Origin: Actinoallomurus sp045806665
Lineage (GTDB): Bacteria; Actinomycetota; Actinomycetes; Streptosporangiales; Streptosporangiaceae
Assembly (NCBI GenBank): GCA_045806665.1
Contig: JBJMIW010000488.1
Coordinates: forward strand, 1-7,073
Length of the DNA stretch: 7,073 nucleotides
Direction: 5' to 3'
The notes beneath the pieces were generated by a model, which was not told the origin of the DNA, ran no database searches, and worked only from the letters and a program-made list of their open reading frames with translations. This document shows, piece by piece, positions 1-6,356 of the stretch. Made by a program: the position numbers and the translations under genes. Numbering within the stretch: the first letter of the stretch is position 1; each line of letters opens with the position of its first letter.

Positions 1-1559
1 ACGTGGTGCACCGCGTCGGCCAGCCCGCCGGCGCGCCGCTCAACGCGGCAGCGGTGCTGCACCAGGGCCGGGTCGTCATCCGGACCGCCAAGCATCACCT
101 GCCCAATTACGGCGTCTTCGACGAGTACCGCTACTTCGTCCGGGGTGACCGGCTGCCGGTGTTCCGGCTGCACGGCGTGGACGTCGCCGTGGCGATCTGC
201 GAGGACCTCTGGCAGGAGGGCGGGCCGGTCACCGTGACCCGCGAGGCCGGTGCGCAGCTGCTCGTCGTCCCGAACGCCTCGCCGTACGAGCGCAACAAGG
301 ACGACGTGCGCCTGGAGCTGTGCGCGCGCCGGGCCCGTGAGGCGGGCTGCGCGCTGGCGTACGTCAACCTCGTCGGCGGGCAGGACGAGCTCGTCTTCGA
401 CGGCGACTCCGTCATCGTGACGGGCGAGGGCGAGCTGATCGCCCGTGGCCCGCAGTTCGAGGAGGACCTACTCGTCGCCGACCTGGAGCTGCCCGCGGCG
501 CCGCCGGAGTTCACGCCGGGCGAGACGCCCGCCGACGGGCAGGACGGGACCACGATGACGATCGAGCGCGTCCTGCTGTCCGCCGACCCGGTGCGGCCGT
601 ACACCGCGGAGGAGCCGCCCTGCGCCGAGCCGCTGGGCGACCTCGGGGAGGTGTACGGCGCGCTCGTGCTCGGCGTGCGCGACTACGTCCGCAAGAACGG
701 CTTCCGCTCGGTGATCCTCGGGCTGTCCGGCGGCATCGACTCCGCGCTGGTCGCCACGATCGCCGCCGACGCGATCGGCCCCGACAACGTGCACGCCGTT
801 CTCATGCCGAGCCGCTATTCCAGCGACCACTCGATCACCGACGCCGAGGACCTGGTCAAGCGGCAGGGCCTTCACGCCCGTACGGTGCCGATCCGCGGGA
901 TCGTCGACGCCTACGAGGCCGAGCTGGAGCTGCACGGCCTGGCCGCCGAGAACCTCCAGGCGCGCGTCCGCGGCAACATCCTGATGGGCCTGTCGAACGA
1001 GCACGGCCACCTGGTGCTCACCACCGGCAACAAGAGCGAGCTGGCCACCGGCTACTCGACGCTGTACGGCGACTCGGCCGGCGGCTTCGGGCCGATCAAG
1101 GACGTGCCGAAGGTCACGGTCTTCGCGCTGTGCCGCTGGCGGAACGAGCGGATCGACGGGGGCCACCCGGTCGTGCGCCGCTCCGACACGCCGCCCATCC
1201 CGCAGAACATCATCGACAAGCCGCCGTCCGCCGAGCTGCGCCCCGGCCAGCTCGACACGGACTCCCTGCCGCCGTACGACATCCTCGACGCCCTCCTGGA
1301 CGACTACGTCGAGAAGGACCTGGGCCGCGACGAGCTGATCGCGGCGGGCCACGACCCGGACCTGGTCGAGCGGGTCATCCGGCTGGTCGACGCGGCGGAG
1401 TACAAGCGCCGCCAGTACCCGCCGGGCCCGAAGATCACGCCGAAGAACTTCGGCCGCGACCGCCGCCTGCCCATCACCAGCAAGTGGCGCGAGATCGCCG
1501 CCCCGCACACCCCCGACCCCGCCCGCGTCGCCAACCAGCAGATCGCCGAGGACGCCTGA
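1..1559 (+). CDS. nadE: Glutamine-dependent NAD+ synthetase, 5' partial
   Basis: Last step of NAD+ biosynthesis: a nitrilase-type glutaminase domain releases ammonia from glutamine, and the synthetase domain amidates ATP-activated nicotinic acid adenine dinucleotide. It is cytoplasmic. The reading frame (first full codon at base 3) is open at the left edge, giving 518 residues and a TGA stop. The GTG at base 3 is not a believable start: the nitrilase domain enters mid-fold and its catalytic Glu lies upstream, so I estimate 60-80 residues are missing. Seen, numbering from base 3: nitrilase Lys in AKHHLPNYGVFDE (K30), nucleophile Cys in AICEDLW (C66), pyrophosphatase P-loop SGGIDS (242-247), TTGNKSE (340-346) followed by GYSTLYGDSAGGFGPIKDVPK, and the C-terminal block YPPGPKITPKNFGRDRRLPIT starting at 472. 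All match the long, glutamine-using NadE type, not the short ammonia-dependent type. It converges with the phosphatase gene. Family call very sure; true start not visible. Confidence 0.97.
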   Translation, partial: VVHRVGQPAGAPLNAAAVLHQGRVVIRTAKHHLPNYGVFDEYRYFVRGDRLPVFRLHGVDVAVAICEDLWQEGGPVTVTREAGAQLLVVPNASPYERNKDDVRLELCARRAREAGCALAYVNLVGGQDELVFDGDSVIVTGEGELIARGPQFEEDLLVADLELPAAPPEFTPGETPADGQDGTTMTIERVLLSADPVRPYTAEEPPCAEPLGDLGEVYGALVLGVRDYVRKNGFRSVILGLSGGIDSALVATIAADAIGPDNVHAVLMPSRYSSDHSITDAEDLVKRQGLHARTVPIRGIVDAYEAELELHGLAAENLQARVRGNILMGLSNEHGHLVLTTGNKSELATGYSTLYGDSAGGFGPIKDVPKVTVFALCRWRNERIDGGHPVVRRSDTPPIPQNIIDKPPSAELRPGQLDTDSLPPYDILDALLDDYVEKDLGRDELIAAGHDPDLVERVIRLVDAAEYKRRQYPPGPKITPKNFGRDRRLPITSKWREIAAPHTPDPARVANQQIAEDA

Positions 1560-1677
1560 CCACCTCGCTGACCGGGTCGATCCAGGACCAGCGTGCGGAA
1601 TGCCCGGTGACCGCCGTCGCACAGCGGGACGAACGCCGTAAGACATCACTCGATCTGTGGGCTTTACCGAGCCTTCT

Positions 1678-1698
1678 GCTCGCCGGAGCGTGGCGAGC
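1678..1698. terminator. Hairpin, candidate two-way terminator after nadE
   Basis: Perfect 7-bp inverted repeat, GCTCGCC / GGCGAGC, with a 7-nt loop. In the + strand RNA a U-G wobble and a further C-G pair (1676-1700) extend it to 9 bp. It begins 119 bases past the nadE stop, in the gap between nadE and the oppositely oriented phosphatase gene, where a terminator is expected. There is no T-tract on either side; many actinobacterial terminators lack one, so its absence does not exclude the call. Function is inferred from position and structure only. Confidence 0.45.
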
Positions 1699-1712
1699 GG
1701 TGACCGTGGGGA

Positions 1713-1745
1713 GGCAGGCGACCGCGCGGGGGATCTCCGCCTGCC
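1713..1745. terminator. Second GC-rich hairpin in the convergent gap
   Basis: Perfect 8-bp inverted repeat, GGCAGGCG / CGCCTGCC, around a 17-nt loop that contains the self-complementary CCGCGCGG. It lies 14 bases after the first hairpin and is followed by two smaller ones: CGGGCG / CGCCCG (1746-1766) and CGGGG / CCCCG (1801-1816). The last ends 11 bases before the phosphatase stop codon, so on the - strand it is the first structure met after that gene. No T-tract. Terminator function is inferred; some of these repeats could arise by chance at this GC content. Confidence 0.35.
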
Positions 1746-1826
1746 CGGGCGGTGCCCTGGCGCCCGCCGACGGCGTGGTCTCGATCGTCGCCCGGGCGGC
1801 CGGGGGTGCGGCCCCGCGGACCGGGC

Positions 1827-3887
1827 TTAGGGGCGGTGGTGGGCCTCGCCGGGCCAGGAGCCGTCGGAGCCGTCTTCCCGGCTGGGCAGCTCCAGCTCGC
1901 ACCAGACGACCTTGCCGTCGCCCGCGGGGCGGGCGCCCCAGCGCTTGGCGAGCCGGTGCACAACCTGCAGGCCGCGGCCGCCCTCGTCGTCGTCGGCCGC
2001 CTGGCGGGCCCGGGGCAGTGCGTCGGAGTCGTCGCGCACCTCGCACACCAGGGTCCGGTCGCGCAGCAGCCGCAGCTCGATGTCGCCGGAGGCGTACCGC
2101 AGCGCGTTGGTGACCAGCTCCGACACCACCAGCTCGGTGCCGAAGGCCAGCTCGCCGAGCTCCCAGCGGACGAGCGTCTCACGGATCCGGATGCGGGCGT
2201 CCCGGACCGCGGACGGCAGGGAGGGCAGCCGCCAGGAGGCCACGTCGCCGCCGGGCAGGCGTCGCAGGCGGGCGATGAGCACGGCGATGTCGTCGCGGTC
2301 GTGGTCGGCGTAGGCGCTGTCGAGGGTGGCCTTGGCCAGCTCCTCCAGCGGGCGGAACAGCGCGTCGGCGCCGAACAGTCCCCGCAGCCGGGACAGACCG
2401 TCGTCGATGTCCTGTCCGCGGTTCTCCACGAGCCCGTCGGTGTAGAGCACCAGGACGCTGCCGTCCCCGATCGTGAACGTGCGGGTCTCGATCATGCCCT
2501 CGCCGACGCCGAGCGGGGGTGCGGGCGGGACGTCGAGGAACTCGCTGGTGCCGTTCGGCCGCAGCAGCAGCGGTGGCAGGTGCCCGGCCGAGGCGATCTC
2601 GCAAGTGCCGTCCGTCGCGTCGTACACGGCGTAGACGCAGGTGGCGAAGGCGGGCTCCCGCTCGCCCATCTCCCGCATCAGCGCGTCGAGCTGCTGCAGG
2701 CCGTCCGCGGGTGACAGCTCCAGGTTGACGATGGTCAGCAGGGCCGTGCGCAGCCGGCCCATCGTGACGGCGGCGCGCACGCCGTGACCGGCGACGTCAC
2801 CGACGATGAGGGCGACGCGACCGCCGGGCAGCGCGATCGACTCGTACCAGTCGCCGCCGACCTCGATCAGCTGGTTACCCGGGAGGTACCGGTGCCGGAC
2901 CGCCACGCTGGACGGCGCCGTCAGGCCGGTGGGCAGCATGCTGCGCTGAAGGGTCAGCGCGGTGGCGCGCTCCCGGCTGTAGTGGCGGGCGTTGTCGATG
3001 TACAGGGCGGCGCGCGCGGCGAACTCCATCCCGATCTCCACGTCGTACGCGTCGAAGGCCCGGTGCGCGGAGCTTCGGGTGCAGACGACGAATCCGAGCG
3101 TGGTGCCCCGCGCGATCAGCGGAAGCAGCACCATCGAGCTGTCGGCGAGCAGCTTGGCGACGGGGTTGCGCCGCCAGATCTTGGCGATCCTCCTGGCGGC
3201 CTTGGCGTCGAGGTGGGACTCCAGCACGGGCTCGCCGGTGGCCATGCAGCGGGTGTACGGCGTGTCGGGCGGATAGGTGAGGACCTCACCCGTGGGGAAG
3301 GCGGCGTTCCAGCGGGGGTCGGACTCGTCCGAGGCGACGGCCACCCGCCGCAGAACGGTCGTGCCGTCGGCCGACGGCTGCTCGTCGGCGACGACGATCG
3401 CCTCCTGGATGAGGACGCCGGCGCTGTTGCAGAAGTGCGGCACCACCACGTCGACGAGCTCGCGCGCCATCTGGTCGAGGTCGAGCGTGGCCCCGATCCG
3501 TACGAGCGCGTCGTCCAGCATCGCCCGGCGCATCAGGGCCGGGTCGGTGAAGCGTTCCAGATCCGTCACGGCGACCCGGATCATCATCAGGTCGGCCGGG
3601 TCGGCGGCGGCGGTGTGCATCGGCTGGACCGTGACCACGGCGTTGCGCGCCTCACCGTCCGCGACGCGCACGCCCAGGACGGCGGTCCGCTCGTGCCGCT
3701 GGGCCAGGGCGTCGAGGAGCCCGGTCAGCGGCTCCTTGCTCTCCTCGGTGAACAGACCGGTGACGTTCGCGCCGACGACCTCCTCGGGGGTGCGGCCGAG
3801 CACGCCGGAGGAGTTCTGCCCGCACTGGACGACCTCACCGGCCCGGCCGATGCCGAGCACCAGGGTCCTCGCCGAAGAATCGGCCAT
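1827..3887 (-). CDS. PAS-GAF-PP2C (SpoIIE-type) phosphatase with C-terminal HATPase domain
   Basis: Predicted cytoplasmic sensor phosphatase of 686 residues, TAA stop. Domains in order: PAS-like (about 1-110, with NSSGVLGRTPEEVVGANV), GAF (about 130-305), linker helix with LQRSMLPTGL, PP2C/SpoIIE phosphatase (about 320-540), and a HATPase_c domain of the anti-sigma kinase type (about 555-680). Metal-binding acidic residues are present: EVGGDWYE (D346), VGDVAGHG (D364), LYTDGLVE (D484), DRDDIAVL (D532, D533). The HATPase N-box ELVTNA (E590, N594) and the glycine-rich DEGGRGL (634-640) are intact, so both catalytic ends look functional. Such proteins dephosphorylate anti-sigma antagonists and may also bind or phosphorylate partners in sigma-factor partner switching; the ligand and partner here are unknown. 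The frame extends 35 codons upstream to 3992, but ATG at 3887 has AGGAAGGA nine bases before it and begins the PAS domain directly. It lies 76 nt after the TetR gene on the same strand. Confidence 0.93.
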   Translation of the reverse strand: MADSSARTLVLGIGRAGEVVQCGQNSSGVLGRTPEEVVGANVTGLFTEESKEPLTGLLDALAQRHERTAVLGVRVADGEARNAVVTVQPMHTAAADPADLMMIRVAVTDLERFTDPALMRRAMLDDALVRIGATLDLDQMARELVDVVVPHFCNSAGVLIQEAIVVADEQPSADGTTVLRRVAVASDESDPRWNAAFPTGEVLTYPPDTPYTRCMATGEPVLESHLDAKAARRIAKIWRRNPVAKLLADSSMVLLPLIARGTTLGFVVCTRSSAHRAFDAYDVEIGMEFAARAALYIDNARHYSRERATALTLQRSMLPTGLTAPSSVAVRHRYLPGNQLIEVGGDWYESIALPGGRVALIVGDVAGHGVRAAVTMGRLRTALLTIVNLELSPADGLQQLDALMREMGEREPAFATCVYAVYDATDGTCEIASAGHLPPLLLRPNGTSEFLDVPPAPPLGVGEGMIETRTFTIGDGSVLVLYTDGLVENRGQDIDDGLSRLRGLFGADALFRPLEELAKATLDSAYADHDRDDIAVLIARLRRLPGGDVASWRLPSLPSAVRDARIRIRETLVRWELGELAFGTELVVSELVTNALRYASGDIELRLLRDRTLVCEVRDDSDALPRARQAADDDEGGRGLQVVHRLAKRWGARPAGDGKVVWCELELPSREDGSDGSWPGEAHHRP

Positions 3888-3896
3888 CCGCCGAAG

Positions 3897-3904
3897 TCCT
3901 TCCT
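3897..3904 (-). promoter_or_regulatory. Ribosome binding site deciding the phosphatase start
   Basis: AGGAAGGA on the - strand, nine bases before the ATG at 3887. The longer start at 3992 would sit inside the TetR coding end and add 35 residues of no recognisable domain, so this site favours the shorter protein. Confidence 0.7.
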
Positions 3905-3927
3905 GTGGCCCGTCAGCCCCCCGGGTA

Positions 3928-3945
3928 AAAGTATGGCCAAAGGCC
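3928..3945 (-). promoter_or_regulatory. Possible phosphatase promoter element beside a small inverted repeat
   Basis: The 76-nt gap between TetR stop and phosphatase start contains TACTTT (3933-3928 on the - strand), which fits a loose TAnnnT -10 box and would put a transcript start near 3921. Just upstream is the 11-bp repeat GGCC-TTT-GGCC (3935-3945), which could be a weak hairpin or a protein site. I see no convincing -35 hexamer, so a separate promoter is only a suggestion; readthrough from the exporter operon is the alternative. Confidence 0.2.
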
Positions 3946-3963
3946 GACCGGAGGGAAGGAAGA

Positions 3964-4587
3964 TCACGTTCGGTCGGTCGAGCGGGGCGCAAGTCCCGTC
4001 AGGAGGGTGTCGACGACCCGCCCCGCGAAGTCCTCCGGGACGGGGCCGGCGCCGTGCGCCCGTGCCCGATGGGCGACGGATCCCGTGAGGGTCCACATCG
4101 CCAGCTCGACGTCGAGGTCGGGGCGGAGCTCGCCGGAGGCGATGCCGCGCCGCAGGATCTCCCGCATGACCTCGCGCCGGGGCTCGATGACCTCGCGGGT
4201 GAACCGGGCCATCAACTCCGGGTACCGTTCGGAGCTGCCGAGGACGCTCCAGTAGCAGTCCATGCGCTTCTTGTCGCTCTTGTCCGCGACGAAGGCCCGG
4301 GCCAGGGCGATGAGGTCCTCGCGCACCGACTCGCCGCGCGGCTCCGGGAACGGCTCCTTCAAGGCGGCGAGCGCGTCGATGATCAGCGCCTCCTTGTTGG
4401 GCCAGCGCCGGTAGATCGTCGTCTTGCCGACCCCCGCGCGTGCGGCCACCGCCTCGATGGAGACGCCCGCCACCCCGCCCTCCTCTGCCAGGAGGGCCAG
4501 GGTGGCGTCGACGATCGCCTTGGCGGCGCGCTCGCTGCGCGGCCGACCCGGCGGCCGCGCGGAGCACTGGTCAGTGATCTGCGTCAT
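3964..4587 (-). CDS. TetR/AcrR-family transcriptional repressor
   Basis: One-component DNA-binding regulator of 207 residues, the usual TetR length, TGA stop. The N-terminal tail contains GRPRSERA, and the helix-turn-helix follows at about 43-62 (VSIEAVAARAGVGKTTIYRRW, then NKEALI), the classic TetR signature. The rest (about 70-205) is the variable helical ligand-binding and dimer domain, whose ligand cannot be read from sequence. The ATG at 4587 is the first possible start, because an in-frame TGA lies three codons upstream. The start is 14 nt after the stop of the MFS exporter gene, so the two are very probably co-transcribed and the repressor would control its own synthesis. The inferred target is the inverted-repeat cluster upstream of the exporter, the inducer probably an exporter substrate. 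The upstream ribosome site is weak (GGTGAT, 4593-4598), so translational coupling is possible. Confidence 0.95.
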   Translation of the reverse strand: MTQITDQCSARPPGRPRSERAAKAIVDATLALLAEEGGVAGVSIEAVAARAGVGKTTIYRRWPNKEALIIDALAALKEPFPEPRGESVREDLIALARAFVADKSDKKRMDCYWSVLGSSERYPELMARFTREVIEPRREVMREILRRGIASGELRPDLDVELAMWTLTGSVAHRARAHGAGPVPEDFAGRVVDTLLTGLAPRSTDRT

Positions 4588-4601
4588 TACGCATCACCGT
4601 C

Positions 4602-6161
4602 TCACACCTCGACGGGCTCCCGCTGTTGGACCGGCGGGAGCTCGGCCTCGGCCGTCTCCTTGCCGGGCATCCACTTTAGGACGACGAGGGCTCCGAGGAA
4701 GGCGACTGCGGCGGAGATGGCGGAGCTGATGTGCATGGCGTGGACGAAGGAGTCGTGCGCCGGCGGGAGGAGCGCCCGCCCCGCCGCACCGAGCTTGTCG
4801 GCGACCCCCGTGGTCGTGCCGATGTCCGACCCGGCGGCGTCGCGCAGACGCTCCGGCAGCGCCGTCAGGTGCGGTCGCATGCCGTCACGGTAGAGCGAGG
4901 AGACAAGAGAGCCGAGTACGGCGACCCCGAGGGCGACCGCGACCTGACGGGCGATGTTGTTGATGGCCGAGCCGGATCCGGCCTGCTCCCTCGGCAGCAC
5001 GGACATGACCGCGGTGGTGGCCGGGGGCATCACCAGGGCCATTCCGGCGCCCTGCACGAAGAACGTGATCTCGAGGACCCAGATCGGGCTGTGCACGCCG
5101 GTGAAGTGGTAGCTGAGCAGCGCCAGCGCGACCATCGTCAGACCGGTCGCGGCGACCCGCTTCGCGCCGTACCGGGCGACCAGCCCGGCGCTGGTCGGCG
5201 AGAACAGCAGCTGCCCGACGGCCAGCGGCAGGGTGAGCAGGCCCGCCTGGAGGGGCGAGTAGCCGCGGACGTCCTGCAGGTACAGCGAGACGAACAGGAA
5301 GACGCCGCCGAGCGCGAAGAACACCAGTGCGATGGCGCCGACCGAGGCCGACAGCCGCCCGTCGCGGAACAGCCGCACGTTCAGGGAGGGGTGCTCGATG
5401 CGGGACTCGTACCAGACGAACGCCGCGAGCAGCGCGAGCCCGGCCAGCACCGGGCCGTACACGGTCGGCACGGTGACGGTCGCCTTCTCGCCGCCTTGGA
5501 TGATCCCGTACGTGAGGAGGATCAGGCCGGCGATCGACAGCAGCACGCCCCCGAAGTCGATCTTGGCGCGGATCGGGTTCCGGGACTCCGGGACGACGAT
5601 CGCGATGCCGATCACGCCGGCTATCACGATCGGGACGTTGATCAGGAACACCGAGCCCCACCAGAAGTGGTCGAGCAGCAGGCCGCCCGTGATCGGCCCG
5701 ACGGCGATGCCGATGCCGACGGCGCCGGCCCACACGCCGATGGCGCGACCGCGCTCCTCCGGCTGGAAGACGTTCGTGATGATCGACAGCGTCTGCGGCA
5801 TGACCGCCGCGCCGCCGAATCCCATCGCCGTGCGGGCGAGGATGAGCTGGTCGGGCGACTGCGCGTACGAGGACAGCAGGGACGCGAGGCCGAACAGGAG
5901 CATGCCGATCGTCAGCATGCGCTTGCGGCCGATCCGGTCGCCGAGCACGCCGAACGTGAACAGGAGGCCGGCGAAGACGAGCGTGTAGGAGTTGATGGCC
6001 CATTCGAGCTGGCCCTGGGTGGCGCCGAGGCCGTCGCGCGGGTCCGCGATCGTCTTCAGGGCGACGTTGAGGACCGTGTTGTCCAGCACGATCACCAGCA
6101 GGCTGACGATGAGGACACCGAGGATGGTCCAGCGCCTCTTGTGGATGGTCTGCGGCTCCAT
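4602..6161 (-). CDS. DHA2-family MFS multidrug exporter (EmrB/QacA type)
   Basis: Inner-membrane drug:proton antiporter of 519 residues, the normal size for the 14-helix DHA2 group; TGA stop. Seen: short basic N-terminus (HKRRW) then TM1 ending in LDNTVLNVALKTIA (26-39), the DHA2 motif D1 with its membrane aspartate D27; motif A GDRIGRKRM (74-82) in the loop between helices 2 and 3; motif B around LARTAMGFGGAAVMP with R110; motif C GIGIAVGPITGG (149-160), the antiporter signature in helix 5. Hydrophobic segments continue to about 495 and the tail is polar. The ATG at 6161 has GAAGG five bases upstream. It is the first gene of a probable exporter-repressor operon and is divergent from panB. 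Substrate is unknown: family members export dyes, biocides, antibiotics and self-made metabolites, and no biosynthetic cluster is visible here. Confidence 0.96.
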   Translation of the reverse strand: MEPQTIHKRRWTILGVLIVSLLVIVLDNTVLNVALKTIADPRDGLGATQGQLEWAINSYTLVFAGLLFTFGVLGDRIGRKRMLTIGMLLFGLASLLSSYAQSPDQLILARTAMGFGGAAVMPQTLSIITNVFQPEERGRAIGVWAGAVGIGIAVGPITGGLLLDHFWWGSVFLINVPIVIAGVIGIAIVVPESRNPIRAKIDFGGVLLSIAGLILLTYGIIQGGEKATVTVPTVYGPVLAGLALLAAFVWYESRIEHPSLNVRLFRDGRLSASVGAIALVFFALGGVFLFVSLYLQDVRGYSPLQAGLLTLPLAVGQLLFSPTSAGLVARYGAKRVAATGLTMVALALLSYHFTGVHSPIWVLEITFFVQGAGMALVMPPATTAVMSVLPREQAGSGSAINNIARQVAVALGVAVLGSLVSSLYRDGMRPHLTALPERLRDAAGSDIGTTTGVADKLGAAGRALLPPAHDSFVHAMHISSAISAAVAFLGALVVLKWMPGKETAEAELPPVQQREPVEV

Positions 6162-6183
6162 GAGGCCCTTCGGTGGAATAAAT

Positions 6184-6203
6184 ACGATTCAGTGTCGTTT
6201 CGT
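6184..6203. promoter_or_regulatory. Candidate secondary TetR operator (O2)
   Basis: A 20-bp site, ACGA-N12-TCGT, with the same outer geometry as the perfect repeat at 6232-6251 and 13 of 20 identical positions. The arms are imperfect (ACGATTCA against ACGAAACG read from the other strand). It lies in the exporter leader, just downstream of the predicted transcript start and 22 bases before the exporter ATG, a position suited to a roadblock or second repressor site. That the neighbouring TetR protein binds here is inferred. Confidence 0.45.
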
Positions 6204-6213
6204 AACATCGCCA

Positions 6214-6242
6214 AGCTTAGGGCGACATCATACGATACGCAA
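6214..6242 (-). promoter_or_regulatory. Predicted exporter-operon promoter
   Basis: On the - strand, TTGCGT (6242-6237) as -35 and TAAGCT (6219-6214) as -10, separated by exactly 17 bases; a transcript would begin near 6207 and leave a leader of about 45 nt. Both boxes resemble housekeeping-sigma hexamers and lie in the most AT-rich stretch of the window. The -35 overlaps the perfect inverted repeat O1, as expected for a repressed promoter. Not experimentally supported. Confidence 0.5.
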
Positions 6243-6251
6243 CCGTATCGT
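6232..6251. promoter_or_regulatory. Candidate primary TetR operator (O1), perfect inverted repeat
   Basis: ACGATACG - CAAC - CGTATCGT: a perfect 8-bp inverted repeat with a 4-bp centre, 20 bp in all, within the usual size range of TetR-family operators. It overlaps the predicted exporter -35 box and lies upstream of an operon whose second gene is a TetR repressor. The repeat is seen directly; assignment to the local repressor is by position. Confidence 0.65.
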
Positions 6252-6260
6252 TTTTAAACC

Positions 6261-6344
6261 GTCAGGGAAGCCCTGGACTGTACGATTCGTTCACCTCGTG
6301 GGATCATCGATCCGTCCGGGGACGCCACCGTGGCGCCTCGAGGC
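6261..6344 (+). repeat. Series of small inverted repeats leading into panB
   Basis: Four inverted repeats follow one another on the panB side: 6261-6278 (GTCAGGG / CCCTGGAC, one bulged base), 6301-6313 (GGATC-ATC-GATCC), 6323-6335 (CGCCAC-C-GTGGCG) and 6335-6344 (GCCTCGAGGC, perfect palindrome). The last ends directly against the panB ribosome binding site. If transcription starts near 6293 the last three lie in the panB 5' leader and could fold. Whether they have a function is unknown. Confidence 0.4.
6281..6290. promoter_or_regulatory. Third ACGA/TCGT site, overlapping a possible panB -10
   Basis: ACGATTCGT (6282-6290) is a 9-bp palindrome built from the same half-site words as O1 and O2, and TACGATTC (6281-6288) is an exact repeat of 6183-6190. 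TACGAT (6281-6286) also fits a TAnnnT -10 box for panB, with a start near 6293, but no good -35 is seen 17-18 bases upstream. A further TCGT at 6296-6299 gives an ACGA-N10-TCGT spacing, two bases shorter than O1. Either role is tentative. Confidence 0.3.
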
Positions 6345-6350
6345 AGGAGG
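6345..6350 (+). promoter_or_regulatory. Strong panB ribosome binding site
   Basis: AGGAGG, six bases before ATG 6357, an essentially ideal Shine-Dalgarno sequence that fixes the panB start. CCTC at 6336-6339 could pair with its GAGG (6347-6350) or with the GAGG at 6340-6343. Confidence 0.85.
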
Positions 6351-6356
6351 TTTCCG

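Noticed and set aside
1..5. GTG at base 3 as the true nadE start
   Set aside because: The nitrilase domain is already under way there and its catalytic Glu must lie upstream. The gene is cut by the window edge.
468..1649. - strand open frame (393 codons) across nadE
   Set aside because: Its translation is dominated by Val, Arg, Asp and Gly with no motif, and it overlaps the conserved NadE synthetase domain, so it is a shadow.
1560..1826. A small gene in the convergent gap
   Set aside because: Frames here are continuations of shadow frames from neighbouring genes, with no start plus ribosome site and no protein-like composition. Hairpins explain the stretch better.
3888..3992. 35-codon upstream extension of the phosphatase
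   Set aside because: It would overlap the TetR coding end, has no domain match, and lies upstream of a well-spaced AGGAAGGA that points to ATG 3887.
2784..4893. Long + strand open frames opposite the phosphatase and TetR genes
   Set aside because: Low-complexity Arg/Gly/Ala/Ser-rich translations with no recognisable motif, lying fully over genes with strong family motifs. These are GC-driven shadow frames.
4731..6257. Long + strand open frame (508 codons) opposite the exporter gene
   Set aside because: The translation is almost all Asp, Arg, Gly, Glu and Gln with no fold-like pattern. It is the antisense of a high-GC coding sequence whose - strand frame is a clear MFS protein.
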